Assembly: GCA_023386955.1 (NCBI GenBank)
Contig: JAEWIS010000020.1
Coordinates: 1-64,000 of the forward strand
Reading direction: 5' to 3'
From: Bacillota bacterium
Lineage (GTDB): Bacteria; Bacillota; Bacilli; Paenibacillales; NBRC-103111
Length of the DNA: 64,000 nt
The position numbers and the translations under genes were made by a program. Below, in pieces: positions 1 through 8,917 of the stretch. A model generated the notes under the pieces. The model made no database searches. It was not told the DNA's origin and saw only the letters and a program-made list of their open reading frames with translations. Positions within the stretch are counted from its first letter, which is position 1. Each line of letters starts with the position of its first letter.

Positions 1-1
1 C

Positions 2-121
2 CAGTGGAAAGTGTTCCAAGAGGCCTTACACAGGAAGCCCACCCGAACGTCGAGAGGACGACAAGTAGTGGACAGGCCGCCAAAGGAAGCACAGGTACTC
101 AAAAAAATCATCGTGAAGTAA
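2..121 (+). CDS. C-terminal fragment of an unidentified protein (cut by window edge)
   Basis: An open frame enters from the left edge and reads 39 codons to a TAA at 119-121. The visible tail is short, basic and hydrophilic, rich in Arg and Lys, and ends KKIIVK. I do not recognise the family. A basic C-terminus of this kind would fit a transposase or another nucleic-acid-binding protein, but nothing diagnostic such as a catalytic motif or terminal repeat is visible, so this is a guess. It could also be a chance frame. Confidence 0.3.
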   Translation, partial: QWKVFQEALHRKPTRTSRGRQVVDRPPKEAQVLKKIIVK

Positions 122-347
122 CAACCAGATAGCCAAAAAAAGGAAAATGCCGCCATGTTTAGTTGCCTATTCTCTTTTTTGATGAAGAGCAGAGAAGAAC
201 ATGTAAATATTTTCAACAAAAGCATGTTTATCCTTATCTCTAGGCATCCACCTAGCCATGTTAAGTTTAGTGCATCGCCAGTGATCGTCTGTCCGCGAAA
301 ATTCAAATATGGCCTACATGCGGACAATAACGGCCTCTCTGTCCGCA
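122..347. other. Intergenic stretch with a TGTCCGC inverted repeat
   Basis: No convincing gene lies here; the open frames have no ribosome binding site. Two copies of GTCCGC followed by an A-rich stretch occur (290s and 341-346). GCGGACA at 320-326 pairs with TGTCCGC at 340-346 around an AATAACGG-containing loop. This looks like one more of the short palindromic intergenic motifs seen elsewhere in the window. Confidence 0.4.
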
Positions 348-390
348 AACAGCAAAAATAAAGAAGCCGCCGGCAAATACCGGCAGCTTC
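348..390 (-). terminator. Rho-independent terminator of the ferredoxin gene
   Basis: An 11-nt stem arm GAAGCCGCCGG at 363-373 pairs, with one mismatch, to 380-390 across a 6-nt loop. Read on the minus strand it is followed by TTTATTTTT, directly downstream of the ferredoxin stop. Confidence 0.8.
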
Positions 391-404
391 TTCTGATGGA
401 TGAA

Positions 405-662
<258 letters not shown>

Positions 663-747
663 TCATCCTCAATAAGAACTATAATATAAATTCATACAAA
701 GTTCAAATAAAGATGGCGACTCTGTTACAGTCTATGGCATTACTCTG

Positions 748-2052
748 TTATTGGGACTCCCCAAAAAAATCTTTTTCCTTTAAATGGTCGGTTTGCAGAG
801 ACGTTCCCCGGATCTTGTGATTGCGGATTAGAGCCGAGGGATCATCACCCAGCATACCCGCGGTGAGAATGGCGCTTTCGCCGAAACGGTCCCTGAGCTT
901 ATCCATTATCCGGTTCAATTCTTCCTTCTTGGGCTGCCTGTTATAGTCGAAAAGATCGAGCTGTACTGCCGCCTCCGACTTGTCCACCAGATTCTGCAGG
1001 GTAATCCCCAAAAGCCTGACAGGCTGGCCTTTTTGCCAATGGCGGTGGAAAAGCTTGCAGGCTGTTTCGAAAACTGTATCCGCATCCTCGGTGGGGGCAT
1101 CCAGCGTCACCGAACGGGTAATGGTTTTCATACTGGGATTACGGATGGTGATCTGCACCGTGGAGGACATCAGATGCTGCTTTCTCATCCGGCGGCAAAC
1201 CTGATCAGCCAAATTCAGGAAAACACGCCGGATATCCAGCTCGTCCGTGAAATCCTTGGGCAGTGTAGTCGTATGGCCGATGGACTTGCTGGCCTCCTGC
1301 TCCGGATTCACCGGCGTTTCATCCTCACCGTTCGCGGCAGCCTTCAGCCATGCCCCCACAATGCCGAATTGGGCGGTCAGAAAGCTCTCCTCCGCATGGG
1401 CCAGCTCCCCAATGGTACGGATGCCCAGCTTGTCGAGCTTCTCCCCCGTCCGGCTGCCGATGCCATACATATACGAGCAGGGTTTGTCCCATAAAAGCGA
1501 CGGCACATCCCGCTTCCGGACAATGGTAATGCCGTTGGGCTTTTTCATATCCGATCCCATCTTGGCCAAAAGCTTGTTGGGAGCGATGCCGATGGAGCAG
1601 GGCAGCCCCAGCTCCGTCCGGATTCTCCCCTGCAGCTCCTCCGCGATTTGGACGGGCGTCCCGAACTGCTTGGAGCCGGTAATGTCCAGGAAACACTCGT
1701 CGATGGACATGGTCTCCAACTGCGGCGAATAGCTGTAGGCAATATTCAGGAAACGCCGGGAAAATTGTCGGTACAGGTGAAAGTCCGGCGAGATTAAGAT
1801 CAGCTCCGGGCAGAGCCGCAAGGCCTCCCGTACCTGCATCCCCGTCCGCACTCCCTTGGCTCTGGCCACATAGGAGGAGGTGACCACAATCCCCCGCCGC
1901 AGCTCCACGCTTCCGGCCACCGCACAGGGTTTTCCCTTGTATGTCTCCGGCTCCACCGCCTCATGCACGGAGCAGTAAAAGGCATTCATATCGATATGGA
2001 GGACAACTCTGCCGTTTTTGGGATAATGGGATTCCGCATCCGATTTGGGCAT
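748..2052 (-). CDS. dinB: DNA polymerase IV (Y-family translesion polymerase)
   Basis: 434 residues with the full Y-family layout. The catalytic palm carboxylates are Asp21 (HIDMNAFY) and Asp118/Glu119 (SIDECFLD). The fingers, a helix-hairpin-helix thumb (YGIGSRTGEKL, about 196-206) and the little-finger domain follow. A beta-clamp binding peptide QLDLF sits at 364-368, followed by about 65 residues of tail, somewhat longer than enterobacterial DinB. Family role: error-prone bypass of damaged templates after recruitment by the sliding clamp. GGGAGGTG precedes the ATG. No LexA box was found by eye upstream, so SOS control is not shown. Confidence 0.95.
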   Translation of the reverse strand: MPKSDAESHYPKNGRVVLHIDMNAFYCSVHEAVEPETYKGKPCAVAGSVELRRGIVVTSSYVARAKGVRTGMQVREALRLCPELILISPDFHLYRQFSRRFLNIAYSYSPQLETMSIDECFLDITGSKQFGTPVQIAEELQGRIRTELGLPCSIGIAPNKLLAKMGSDMKKPNGITIVRKRDVPSLLWDKPCSYMYGIGSRTGEKLDKLGIRTIGELAHAEESFLTAQFGIVGAWLKAAANGEDETPVNPEQEASKSIGHTTTLPKDFTDELDIRRVFLNLADQVCRRMRKQHLMSSTVQITIRNPSMKTITRSVTLDAPTEDADTVFETACKLFHRHWQKGQPVRLLGITLQNLVDKSEAAVQLDLFDYNRQPKKEELNRIMDKLRDRFGESAILTAGMLGDDPSALIRNHKIRGTSLQTDHLKEKDFFGESQ

Positions 2053-2196
2053 TGCTGTGCACCTCCCGGTCTAAATTTACGGGCCGCCGCCCTTTTCTAT
2101 TCAGCATACCGTTGCCTGGGGAAGAGGTCAAGAAGCCCCAGTCCCCTCCATTCCTATAGGATTTTTTTATACATATCTCTTCTTCCCCGAAGAATA

Positions 2197-2205
2197 TGTT
2201 ATAAT
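2197..2205 (+). promoter_or_regulatory. Extended -10 promoter of cimA
   Basis: TG-T-TATAAT at 2197-2205 is an exact extended -10 element about 65 nt upstream of the cimA start. No good -35 hexamer is visible, as is usual for extended -10 promoters. Confidence 0.6.
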
Positions 2206-2271
2206 GATGCATTATACATGCCTACGGGTCGTGTGTTGAATATTTGCGATGGGCACAGGGGGCATTGACGG

Positions 2272-3888
2272 ATGAATCAAGTGAAGATTTTTGACACGAC
2301 ACTGCGGGATGGAACCCAAGGGGAAGGCATCAGTTTGACCGTAGAGGATAAGCTGAAAATCGCACGCAAGCTCGATGAACTCGGTGTCCATTATATAGAA
2401 GGCGGATGGCCGGGCAGCAATTACAAGGACATTGAATTCTTCGAACGGGTCAAGGAGCTCCCTCTGCAGCATGCCAAAATCAGCGCCTTTGGCAGCACCC
2501 GCCGGAAGGGGATTCCCGCCAAGGAGGATACCAATCTCAACCGGATTCTGGAAACCGGTGTCTCCGTGGCTTCGATCTTCGGGAAATCCTGGGACTTCCA
2601 CGTGGAAACCGCCATTCAGACCACTCTGGAGGAAAATCTGGCCATGATCGCCGATTCCGTCTCTTATTTGAAGAGCCACGGTCTTGAGGTGATTTATCTG
2701 GCGGAGCATTTCTTCGACGGGTTTAAGCATAATGAAGCTTACGCCTTAAATACCGTGAAGGCTGCCGCTGCCGCAGGAGCGGACTGTGTAGTCCTCTGCG
2801 ATACCAATGGAGGGACGCTTCCCGATGGAATTGCCGCTGCCGTTGGCCGTGTTTGCAAGGAGCTAAGCATTCCGGTGGGCATCCACGCCCACAATGATTG
2901 CGAGCTGGGCGTAGCCAATACGCTGGCTGCGGTACAAGCGGGTGCACGGCATGTGCAGGGCACCTTCAACGGGCTGGGCGAACGGTGCGGCAATGCCAAT
3001 CTGTGCTCGGTTATCCCCAATTTGCAGCTAAAAATGCAATACCGCTGCGTCACGGACGACCAGTTGGCCGGTCTGACTCAAACAGCACGTTATATCAGCG
3101 AAATTGCCAATATCCATGTTTCCCCCAACCAGCCGTTTGTGGGCGCTTCTGCTTTTGCCCATAAGGGCGGCATCCATGTTTCCGCAATTCTGAAGGCCTC
3201 CAGCACCTATGAGCACATCTCTCCGGAGCTGGTGGGCAACAAACAACGGGTGCTGGTATCAGAGCTGGCCGGGCAGAGCAATCTTCTGGCCAAGGCCCAG
3301 GATCTGAACCTGGACGTGACCCGCCAGACGGACAAAACCAAGGCCGTTATAGAGCAGATCAAAACACTGGAGCATCAGGGCTACCAGTTTGAAGGGGCGG
3401 ATGCTTCCCTGGAGCTGCTGCTAAGAGAAGCCTTCGGAGAACTGGAGCATATTTTCACTTTGGAATCCTTCAAGCTTCTCGTTGAAAAGTCCGGCGACAA
3501 TCCCTTTTTATCCGAGGCCTTCGTCAAGGTAAGGGTCCACGGGGAATCCATCTTCACCGCGGCAGAGGGCAATGGTCCCGTTAATGCATTGGACAATGCT
3601 CTGCGGAAGGCGCTGGTGAAATATTACCCGGCTATTGCCCATATGCATCTGGCAGATTACAAGGTCCGGGTCATCGACGAAAAGGATGCCACCGCCGCCA
3701 AGGTACGGGTGTTGATCGAGACCACTGATTATAAGAACAGCTGGAACACTGTAGGGGTGTCCGATAATATTATTGAAGCCAGCTGGCAGGCGCTGGTGGA
3801 CAGTATCCGGTACGCCCTCATCGGCAAGGAACGCTCCGCGATTGCGGAGGATGCCCCCTTCGGCAAAGCAGGGCTGATTAATCACTAA
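2272..3888 (+). CDS. cimA: (R)-citramalate synthase
   Basis: 538 residues. An HMGL-like TIM-barrel begins FDTTLRDGTQGEG (metal-binding Asp and the first catalytic Arg) and carries HAHND (about 207-211) and FNGLGERCGN. A LeuA-type allosteric dimer domain forms the last 130 or so residues. The phrase GGWPGSNYKD and the length separate this group from 2-isopropylmalate synthase and homocitrate synthase. Reaction: acetyl-CoA plus pyruvate to (R)-citramalate, the first step of the threonine-independent isoleucine route. End-product control by isoleucine through the C-terminal domain is family knowledge. It has its own promoter and terminator and no other isoleucine genes next to it. AGGGGG lies 9-11 nt before the ATG. 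Confidence 0.9.
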   Translation: MNQVKIFDTTLRDGTQGEGISLTVEDKLKIARKLDELGVHYIEGGWPGSNYKDIEFFERVKELPLQHAKISAFGSTRRKGIPAKEDTNLNRILETGVSVASIFGKSWDFHVETAIQTTLEENLAMIADSVSYLKSHGLEVIYLAEHFFDGFKHNEAYALNTVKAAAAAGADCVVLCDTNGGTLPDGIAAAVGRVCKELSIPVGIHAHNDCELGVANTLAAVQAGARHVQGTFNGLGERCGNANLCSVIPNLQLKMQYRCVTDDQLAGLTQTARYISEIANIHVSPNQPFVGASAFAHKGGIHVSAILKASSTYEHISPELVGNKQRVLVSELAGQSNLLAKAQDLNLDVTRQTDKTKAVIEQIKTLEHQGYQFEGADASLELLLREAFGELEHIFTLESFKLLVEKSGDNPFLSEAFVKVRVHGESIFTAAEGNGPVNALDNALRKALVKYYPAIAHMHLADYKVRVIDEKDATAAKVRVLIETTDYKNSWNTVGVSDNIIEASWQALVDSIRYALIGKERSAIAEDAPFGKAGLINH

Positions 3889-3933
3889 ATGGTGCATAAC
3901 GAATGCACTGTAATGCTCTATGCTTACACAAAA

Positions 3934-3973
3934 AAAACACCGGAACTCCTCCGTCGAGGTTTCCGGTGTTTTT
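3934..3973. terminator. Bidirectional terminator between cimA and the thioredoxin-like gene
   Basis: AAACACCGGAA (ending 3945) pairs with TTCCGGTGTTT (from 3961). A-runs lie on the left and T-runs on the right, so it can stop transcription from both convergent genes. Confidence 0.85.
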
Positions 3974-3981
3974 CTATCCTT

Positions 3982-4518
3982 TTAAATCCCTATCAGCTTC
4001 TGCAGCTTCTTCTCCAGCTCCTCGGGGGTGAGCAGGTTGATCACGTCCACAATGTTGCCGTTGGTATCGATGAGGAAGCTGGTGGGAATCACCTGGAACC
4101 GGTACTTTTTCGCTGCCTCCAGCTTGTAGTCCAGAAGAACGGGGAAATGGAACTTGAACCGGTTGGTAAAGGCCTTTACCTGGTCAAAGTCATCATTTTC
4201 CGTCAAATTAACGGCATACAGATCAAGCTTGTCCTTGTACTTGTCGTACAAGCTGGCCAAAGCAGGGGCCTCTTCTTCGCAGGGGCTGCACCACGACGCC
4301 CAAAAATTCAACAGCAGCGGCTTTTCCCGCGGGCCTCCTACCTGGTAGGTCGCCCCATCCAAAGCCGTCAGCTGGAAGGAAGGTGCAGCCATGTTCAGCC
4401 GCGGTGCTGCTTCTGCCGGAAGCACGGCCTCGGCCTGTCCGCGTGAGCCGTAATGGTACAGCAATGTCCCCGTGAGCAACAGGCCTACGGCCAGTGCCAC
4501 GATCCGGTTGCGGTTCAT
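3982..4518 (-). CDS. Membrane-anchored thiol-disulfide oxidoreductase (ResA/TlpA-like)
   Basis: 178 residues: an uncleaved N-terminal membrane anchor (about 6-23), a linker, then an AhpC/TSA-thioredoxin fold facing outside the cell. The redox pair is Cys77/Cys80 in WCSPC, and the cis-proline is Pro145 (VIPTSF). The insert before the second half of the fold is typical of ResA/TlpA. Family role: reducing apocytochrome c haem-binding thiols, or other extracellular disulfides. No cytochrome biogenesis genes adjoin it, so the substrate cannot be named. AGGAGG is placed well before the ATG. Confidence 0.85.
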   Translation of the reverse strand: MNRNRIVALAVGLLLTGTLLYHYGSRGQAEAVLPAEAAPRLNMAAPSFQLTALDGATYQVGGPREKPLLLNFWASWCSPCEEEAPALASLYDKYKDKLDLYAVNLTENDDFDQVKAFTNRFKFHFPVLLDYKLEAAKKYRFQVIPTSFLIDTNGNIVDVINLLTPEELEKKLQKLIGI

Positions 4519-4670
4519 GATGTGGCCTCCTGTCCTAAATTCTAGTTCATTAAAATGATTCTAACATGATTGCCGACATCCAGGCCAATTATACCACGCT
4601 TCTCCAGCATGACCGAATACCCGTTGGGACAGATTAGGGATATCCCCCACGAGAAGAGGCTGAAACATAT

Positions 4671-5981
4671 ATGGAGAAGACGAAGCAAAAGCCCTTGGAG
4701 GTTGTGTTTGAAAGCCTGATTAAGGATGACGGCGAGGAGACGGCCGATAAAAAGGAGCCAAATTCCAAGTCCAAGTCTAAAAAAGCGGAAAAAGGCCACG
4801 GCTGGCAGTTCGCAGCCATTGCTACCGTCCCATTGGTTCTGGTGCTTGGCAATTCCATGCTGATTCCGATTCTGCCGGATATGGTGCAGGAAATGCAGAT
4901 TTCCGATTTCCAGTCCAGTCTGGTCATTACCTTGTTTTCCGTTACGGCAGGTTTGTTTATTCCCGTCAGCGGATTTCTGTCCGACCGTTTTTCCCGGAAA
5001 GCCGTTATGATTCCTTCTCTTATCGTGTACGGCTCGGCAGGGATTCTGGCCGGCTTCGGAGCCATCTGGGGCTCCTATTCGGTCCTTATTGGCGCACGGG
5101 CCTTGCAGGGTTTGGGTGCAGCGGGGACGGCCCCCATTGCCATGGCGTTGGCGGGGGATCTTTTTAGCGGCGCAACGGAGAGCAAGGCTCTGGGTCTGAC
5201 CGAAGCCTCCAACGGCACCGGCAAGGTGGTCAGTCCCATATTGGGGGCGGCACTGGCGCTGATCGTCTGGTATCTGGCCTTTTTTGCCCTCCCGGTATTC
5301 TGCGCCATCTCCCTTCTGGCCGTGATTTTCCTGCTGAAGGAGCCAGGCCGGGACGGCCCTCCCATGAAGCTGGGGGAGTATACCCACACCACGCTGAAGC
5401 TCATTAAAGAAAAAGCCAAATGGCTCCTCACCAGCTATCTGGCAGGAGCATTGGCCTTGTTTGTCCTGTTCGGCGTGTTATTTTATCTGTCACAGATTTT
5501 GGAGGAACCGCCCTATTCCATCGACGGGGTTGTGAAGGGGCTTGTGCTGGCTATCCCTCTTTTGGGAATGGTCATCACCTCATACACCACCGGCGCCGTC
5601 ATCAAAAAGAACGGTATCCTCATGCGCAAGCTAATGCTGATCGGCCTGGCTGTAATGACCGCCTGCTTAACCGCAGCGATCTTCCTGAACGGCAACATCT
5701 ACTGGCTCATCGGCCTGCTTACGGCCAGCAGTGTAGGCACCGGCCTGCTGCTGCCCTGCCTCAATACCATGATTACCGGCTCGGTGGAAAAGGAGCAGCG
5801 CGGCATGATCACCTCCCTCTACAGCAGCTTGCGCTTTCTGGGGGTGGCAGCAGGTCCTCCCTTATTCGAGCTGATGATGAACCGTTCGGACATGCTGGTG
5901 TTTATCACCGTATCGGTTCTGGCTCTGATCGCTTTGACCCTGGTGTTCTTCCTGGTCAAACCGGAGGCGGAGGTGGCGTAA
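4671..5981 (+). CDS. Major facilitator superfamily exporter
   Basis: 436 residues. An unusual hydrophilic, Lys/Ser-rich cytoplasmic N-terminus of about 45 residues precedes 12 predicted membrane helices. The DHA1 signature between helices 2 and 3 is present (GFLSDRFSRKAV) and a GARALQGLGAAG motif marks helix 4 (motif B, with the conserved Arg). This places it among drug:proton antiporters of the Bmr/Blt type. The substrate is unknown. It is a single gene whose 3' end overlaps the convergent DUF454 gene by 26 bp. Confidence 0.8.
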   Translation: MEKTKQKPLEVVFESLIKDDGEETADKKEPNSKSKSKKAEKGHGWQFAAIATVPLVLVLGNSMLIPILPDMVQEMQISDFQSSLVITLFSVTAGLFIPVSGFLSDRFSRKAVMIPSLIVYGSAGILAGFGAIWGSYSVLIGARALQGLGAAGTAPIAMALAGDLFSGATESKALGLTEASNGTGKVVSPILGAALALIVWYLAFFALPVFCAISLLAVIFLLKEPGRDGPPMKLGEYTHTTLKLIKEKAKWLLTSYLAGALALFVLFGVLFYLSQILEEPPYSIDGVVKGLVLAIPLLGMVITSYTTGAVIKKNGILMRKLMLIGLAVMTACLTAAIFLNGNIYWLIGLLTASSVGTGLLLPCLNTMITGSVEKEQRGMITSLYSSLRFLGVAAGPPLFELMMNRSDMLVFITVSVLALIALTLVFFLVKPEAEVA

Positions 5982-6390
5982 AGCCGCTTTCGGCTCCTTT
6001 TTTCCGTTCAAGGGAATGAGATGCCTTTTCGGACGGCACTGTTTTGATATGGGTGGCGAAATAATAATGAAGATAAGCAGCCACCACCAAGATAAATAGA
6101 CGGAGGAACAACAGATCCGTAAGGATAAAAGCCACCGCCAGCATGGTGGAAGCAAAACTTAATATATACACCTTGGTCCTGCGGGGCATGGAGCGGGACT
6201 CAATAAATGACTCCAGATGCTTCTTGTACAGGCCTGTGGATAAGAACCAGCGATTAAACCGCTCCGACCCTCTGGCAAAAAAGAACGCCGCCAACAGCAA
6301 AAAGGGTGTGGTGGGAAGCACCGGCACAACCGTTCCGATTGCACCCAGCCCAAAAAAGAAAAAGCCCAAAAACAAAAACAAAATCTTCAT
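5956..6390 (-). CDS. DUF454 (YbaN-like) inner-membrane protein
   Basis: 144 residues. The N-terminal half matches DUF454: a first membrane helix, then GAIGTVVPVLPTTPFLLLAAFFFARGS-type sequence, then two further helices around 85-115. The tail is hydrophilic and ends in a run of five prolines and Val. Function is unknown in the family. The ATG at 6390 is preferred because TAGGATGG sits at proper spacing; the in-frame ATG three codons upstream lies right against that site. The terminal overlap with the convergent MFS gene means the two messages share an antisense segment. Confidence 0.8.
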   Translation of the reverse strand: MKILFLFLGFFFFGLGAIGTVVPVLPTTPFLLLAAFFFARGSERFNRWFLSTGLYKKHLESFIESRSMPRRTKVYILSFASTMLAVAFILTDLLFLRLFILVVAAYLHYYFATHIKTVPSEKASHSLERKKGAESGFTPPPPPV

Positions 6391-6436
6391 GACCACCATC
6401 CTACCGAAATTGGAGTATCTTCATTATACTATAAGC

Positions 6437-6459
6437 TAGGGCGTGTCTGACACGCCCTA
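6437..6459. repeat. Perfect 11-bp-arm palindrome
   Basis: TAGGGCGTGTC at 6437-6447, one base, then its exact reverse complement at 6449-6459. It has no T-run on the plus side and lies just 20 bp before the JAMM gene. The arm resembles the outer end (CTAGGGTGTGTTTGC) of the dispersed element at 11145 and 14770. Confidence 0.6.
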
Positions 6460-6479
6460 AACCCCATTCGGAGGAAGAC

Positions 6480-6926
6480 ATGGATATTTTCTTTAAACCG
6501 GAGCTGTTCCGGGACAATCACCGTCCGGATAGCTTGGCCGCCGCCTGCCGGTTAGCCTTCCCGCGGGAATGCTGTGGTATTCTGACGGGGCACAACCGGG
6601 ATGGCTCCCTGTATGTAGAAGGGTTCCAATGTATGCGCAACATGGCAGCTGATCCGGTTACGGCCTTTGCTTTTGATCCGGCGGAATGGGTGGAGACGGT
6701 CTATCGTTATGCTCAGACAGCAACGGGATTATCACTAGTGGGCCTGTTTCATTCCCATCCCAATTCCCCTGCCATCCCTTCTGCCGCGGATATGGACAGC
6801 TTATGGGACACGGCGCTGCATCTGATTATTTCTCTCCAAAACAACAATACGCCCGAGCTCCGCTGCTACCTTCCCCGGGGAGGCCGTTCCTGGGAGGAAC
6901 AGGCCATCAGGTACCGTAGTGGCTGA
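6480..6926 (+). CDS. JAMM/MPN-domain metallopeptidase (M67 family)
   Basis: 148 residues forming a single prokaryotic JAB domain. The zinc site is complete: His91 and His93 (HSHP), Ser101 and Asp104 (H-x-H-x7-S-x2-D), with Glu30 in the FPRECCGILTG strand as the catalytic acid. Family role: removal of C-terminal extensions or isopeptide-linked tags from ubiquitin-like sulfur carriers (Mec+/CysO type) or related amidase activity. No ThiS/MoaD-like, E1-like or cysteine synthase gene adjoins it, so the partner is unknown. GGAGGAAG precedes the ATG. Its last 20 bp overlap the convergent exonuclease gene. Confidence 0.85.
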   Translation: MDIFFKPELFRDNHRPDSLAAACRLAFPRECCGILTGHNRDGSLYVEGFQCMRNMAADPVTAFAFDPAEWVETVYRYAQTATGLSLVGLFHSHPNSPAIPSAADMDSLWDTALHLIISLQNNNTPELRCYLPRGGRSWEEQAIRYRSG

Positions 6927-7644
6927 GATGGGCGTATAAGTCGCCAAGATTGGTAATCTCCTTGGCTGCAATATCCTTTAACATTTTGGCCCACAAATGG
7001 GCGGTCATAATGGAGTCCTCCAGCGCATGATGGCGGTGCAGCACCTCCACGTCGTACAGATTCAGCATAGAATCCAAGTCGAAGTGGCTTCGTTTAGGGT
7101 GGAGCCACATGCCGATCATCATGGTATCCAGCAGCCTGTGGGACAGGTTTACCTTGGAGGTTTTCCATAATGCTGAATTCAAGAAATGCTTGTCATGTCC
7201 GCTGCCATGGGCGATAAGCACCCGGTTGCTGACAAATTCCAGAAAGCCCTTTAGCCCGTCGATAAGATCCGGGGCCCGGCCCGCCATTTCATTGGTGATT
7301 CCGGTTAAAGCCACAATCTCATCCGGCACCTGGCGTTTGGGATTGACCAAGGTATAGAAGGTTTCCTCACATACCTGATCCCCCTTCACCAGAATGGCGC
7401 CGATGGACAGAATCTCATCCCCGTTATAAGGAGAGAATCCTGTGGTTTCCAAATCAAAAACCACCGCTTCCAGCGTATCCAGCTGCACATCATACAGGGA
7501 ATTTTTGCGCTGCTCCTTCATGACGGACCGGATAAAGGCCATTTGCTGCGCATTCCGTGAATCGAACATGGAGGTGATGGCAGGCGTCAGCCCTCCCATC
7601 TTATACAGCTGCCACATTCGGCCTGCAGGTCCCGGATCCTTCAT
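6907..7644 (-). CDS. DEDDh 3'-5' exonuclease (DnaQ/PolC epsilon-like)
   Basis: 245 residues. An N-terminal helical region of about 55 residues precedes an exonuclease domain. Catalytic residues are Asp64 and Glu66 (FDLETTG), Asp151 (HGSGHDKHF), and His205 with Asp210 (HHALED, the DEDDh His). It is a stand-alone proofreading-type nuclease and lacks polymerase or helicase modules. It lies 76 bp downstream of the DUF294 gene on the same strand, so the two are probably co-transcribed from the amt promoter. From memory, DnaQ-like exonucleases are also found beside DUF294 proteins in proteobacteria, which hints at a functional pair. The substrate (DNA, RNA or a nucleotide signal) is open. Confidence 0.85.
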   Translation of the reverse strand: MKDPGPAGRMWQLYKMGGLTPAITSMFDSRNAQQMAFIRSVMKEQRKNSLYDVQLDTLEAVVFDLETTGFSPYNGDEILSIGAILVKGDQVCEETFYTLVNPKRQVPDEIVALTGITNEMAGRAPDLIDGLKGFLEFVSNRVLIAHGSGHDKHFLNSALWKTSKVNLSHRLLDTMMIGMWLHPKRSHFDLDSMLNLYDVEVLHRHHALEDSIMTAHLWAKMLKDIAAKEITNLGDLYAHLSHYGT

Positions 7645-7720
7645 CCGTATCCCTTCTTCCCGTTAAACTTCCCCACAAAGTGAAGTGTATCTCCGAAGCC
7701 CATACCGATTCCCGAACCTT

Positions 7721-8788
7721 CTATATCTCCTCGTCTTGCATTTCTTTCTCTACATATTTATGAAGCTTCTGACCAACCTTCAAGGCGAATTTCAATTCGT
7801 TCTTCCGTTCCTTGGTGAGCTTGGACCCGGGCAGGATGCCTCCAGACTGGTAGAAGCCGTCTTCCAGCTTGGAGGTGGTTAACGAACGCAGCTTGAGCAC
7901 CGTCAATACCGCCTGGCGCCATTGTTTGATCGCTTCCGGGTCCTCCGCCTTCTGCTCTTCCATCACGGCTAACCTGTCCAAGGTATTGGAGAGGGAGATG
8001 CCGTGGCTGATGGCAAGCAGGCGAATCCCGTTCACCAAAGGAATGTACGCACCGTACTTAATATCGATCCCGCCCATATCCTCCCCGAACCGTTCGGGTA
8101 TCAGATTCCCCAAGACACCCAAGGAAATCTTGCGCCGGAGGGTATTGCGGAGCATATGCACCAGCAGTCTGCGGTCGGAAGCCACCCGGTCCAGCACCAA
8201 TCGCTTCAGGCTTTCGCCAAGCCTCTGGTCCCCGCTGATGCAGCGGGAATCGGCAATAATCAGGATATACCGGATATTCTCCCAGTTGGGCTCATCCAGC
8301 CAAGCATTGATGGTGGCATACCAGTTGTCGGCACTTTGTGTCCATGCCGGATTGCTGCTCATCACATCCCCTTCACAGGGAGGATAACCCAACTGGAACA
8401 ACACCTTCACAATTTCCGATCCCAGCCGTTTAAAAAAAGCATCCGCCGCTTCCTTCATGGACGCTTCCGGCTCTTCATAAATCAGGCCGCTGTCCTGGTC
8501 GCTCCACAACGTCTGCTCGCGGCGCCCGCCGCTGCCGAACAAAACAAAGGCGTATGGAAGCGGTGGGGTTCCCAATCCCGCCTGTTGCAGGTTGTCCTCC
8601 GCTTTTTTTACGGCAAACTGAATCAGAGCGTCATGGACTGTATTGATCCAGTCGTTCCAATCCCCGGGAAATGCGTCAAGGGGCTGCGCCAGGAGCTTCT
8701 CATGGATTTGGTCTCGCAATCCGCGCAATGTGTCGGGGTCCGAGCTGCGCGCAATGGTCTTACGAATCTCCTCCAGATGGAGTTCCAT
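7721..8788 (-). CDS. DUF294 putative nucleotidyltransferase (GlnD-like)
   Basis: 355 residues. The nucleotidyltransferase core motif GSGGRREQTLWSDQD is at 85-99, with the two metal-binding acids Asp97 and Asp99, followed by the helical DUF294 C-terminal substrate-binding domain. It resembles the uridylyltransferase domain of GlnD but lacks the HD and ACT domains, and unlike many DUF294 proteins it lacks CBS and cyclic-nucleotide domains. Its target is not known. Position directly downstream of the ammonium transporter under a GlnR/TnrA box suggests a nitrogen-linked modification role (inference). The ATG at 8788 is chosen over that at 8794 because AAGGGG then has 9-nt spacing. Confidence 0.8.
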   Translation of the reverse strand: MELHLEEIRKTIARSSDPDTLRGLRDQIHEKLLAQPLDAFPGDWNDWINTVHDALIQFAVKKAEDNLQQAGLGTPPLPYAFVLFGSGGRREQTLWSDQDSGLIYEEPEASMKEAADAFFKRLGSEIVKVLFQLGYPPCEGDVMSSNPAWTQSADNWYATINAWLDEPNWENIRYILIIADSRCISGDQRLGESLKRLVLDRVASDRRLLVHMLRNTLRRKISLGVLGNLIPERFGEDMGGIDIKYGAYIPLVNGIRLLAISHGISLSNTLDRLAVMEEQKAEDPEAIKQWRQAVLTVLKLRSLTTSKLEDGFYQSGGILPGSKLTKERKNELKFALKVGQKLHKYVEKEMQDEEI

Positions 8789-8814
8789 AGACATTGTCCC
8801 CTTCCGTCTTTAGC

Positions 8815-8867
8815 CCTAAAACAGAATCAGAAGGTAACGGCCCCGGTTGGGAGCCACCTCCTGATTC
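8815..8867 (-). terminator. Stem-loop between amt and the DUF294 gene (terminator or attenuator)
   Basis: GAATCAG at 8824-8830 pairs with CTGATTC at 8861-8867. The pairing continues inward, and on the minus strand TGTTTTAG follows. It lies between amt and DUF294 and could reduce read-through into the two downstream genes. The U-tract is short, so it may be leaky. Confidence 0.5.
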
Positions 8868-8917
8868 CATTTTAACATAGATGGATTATTTCTAGCGGCC
8901 CGATGATTCCAGCTGGA

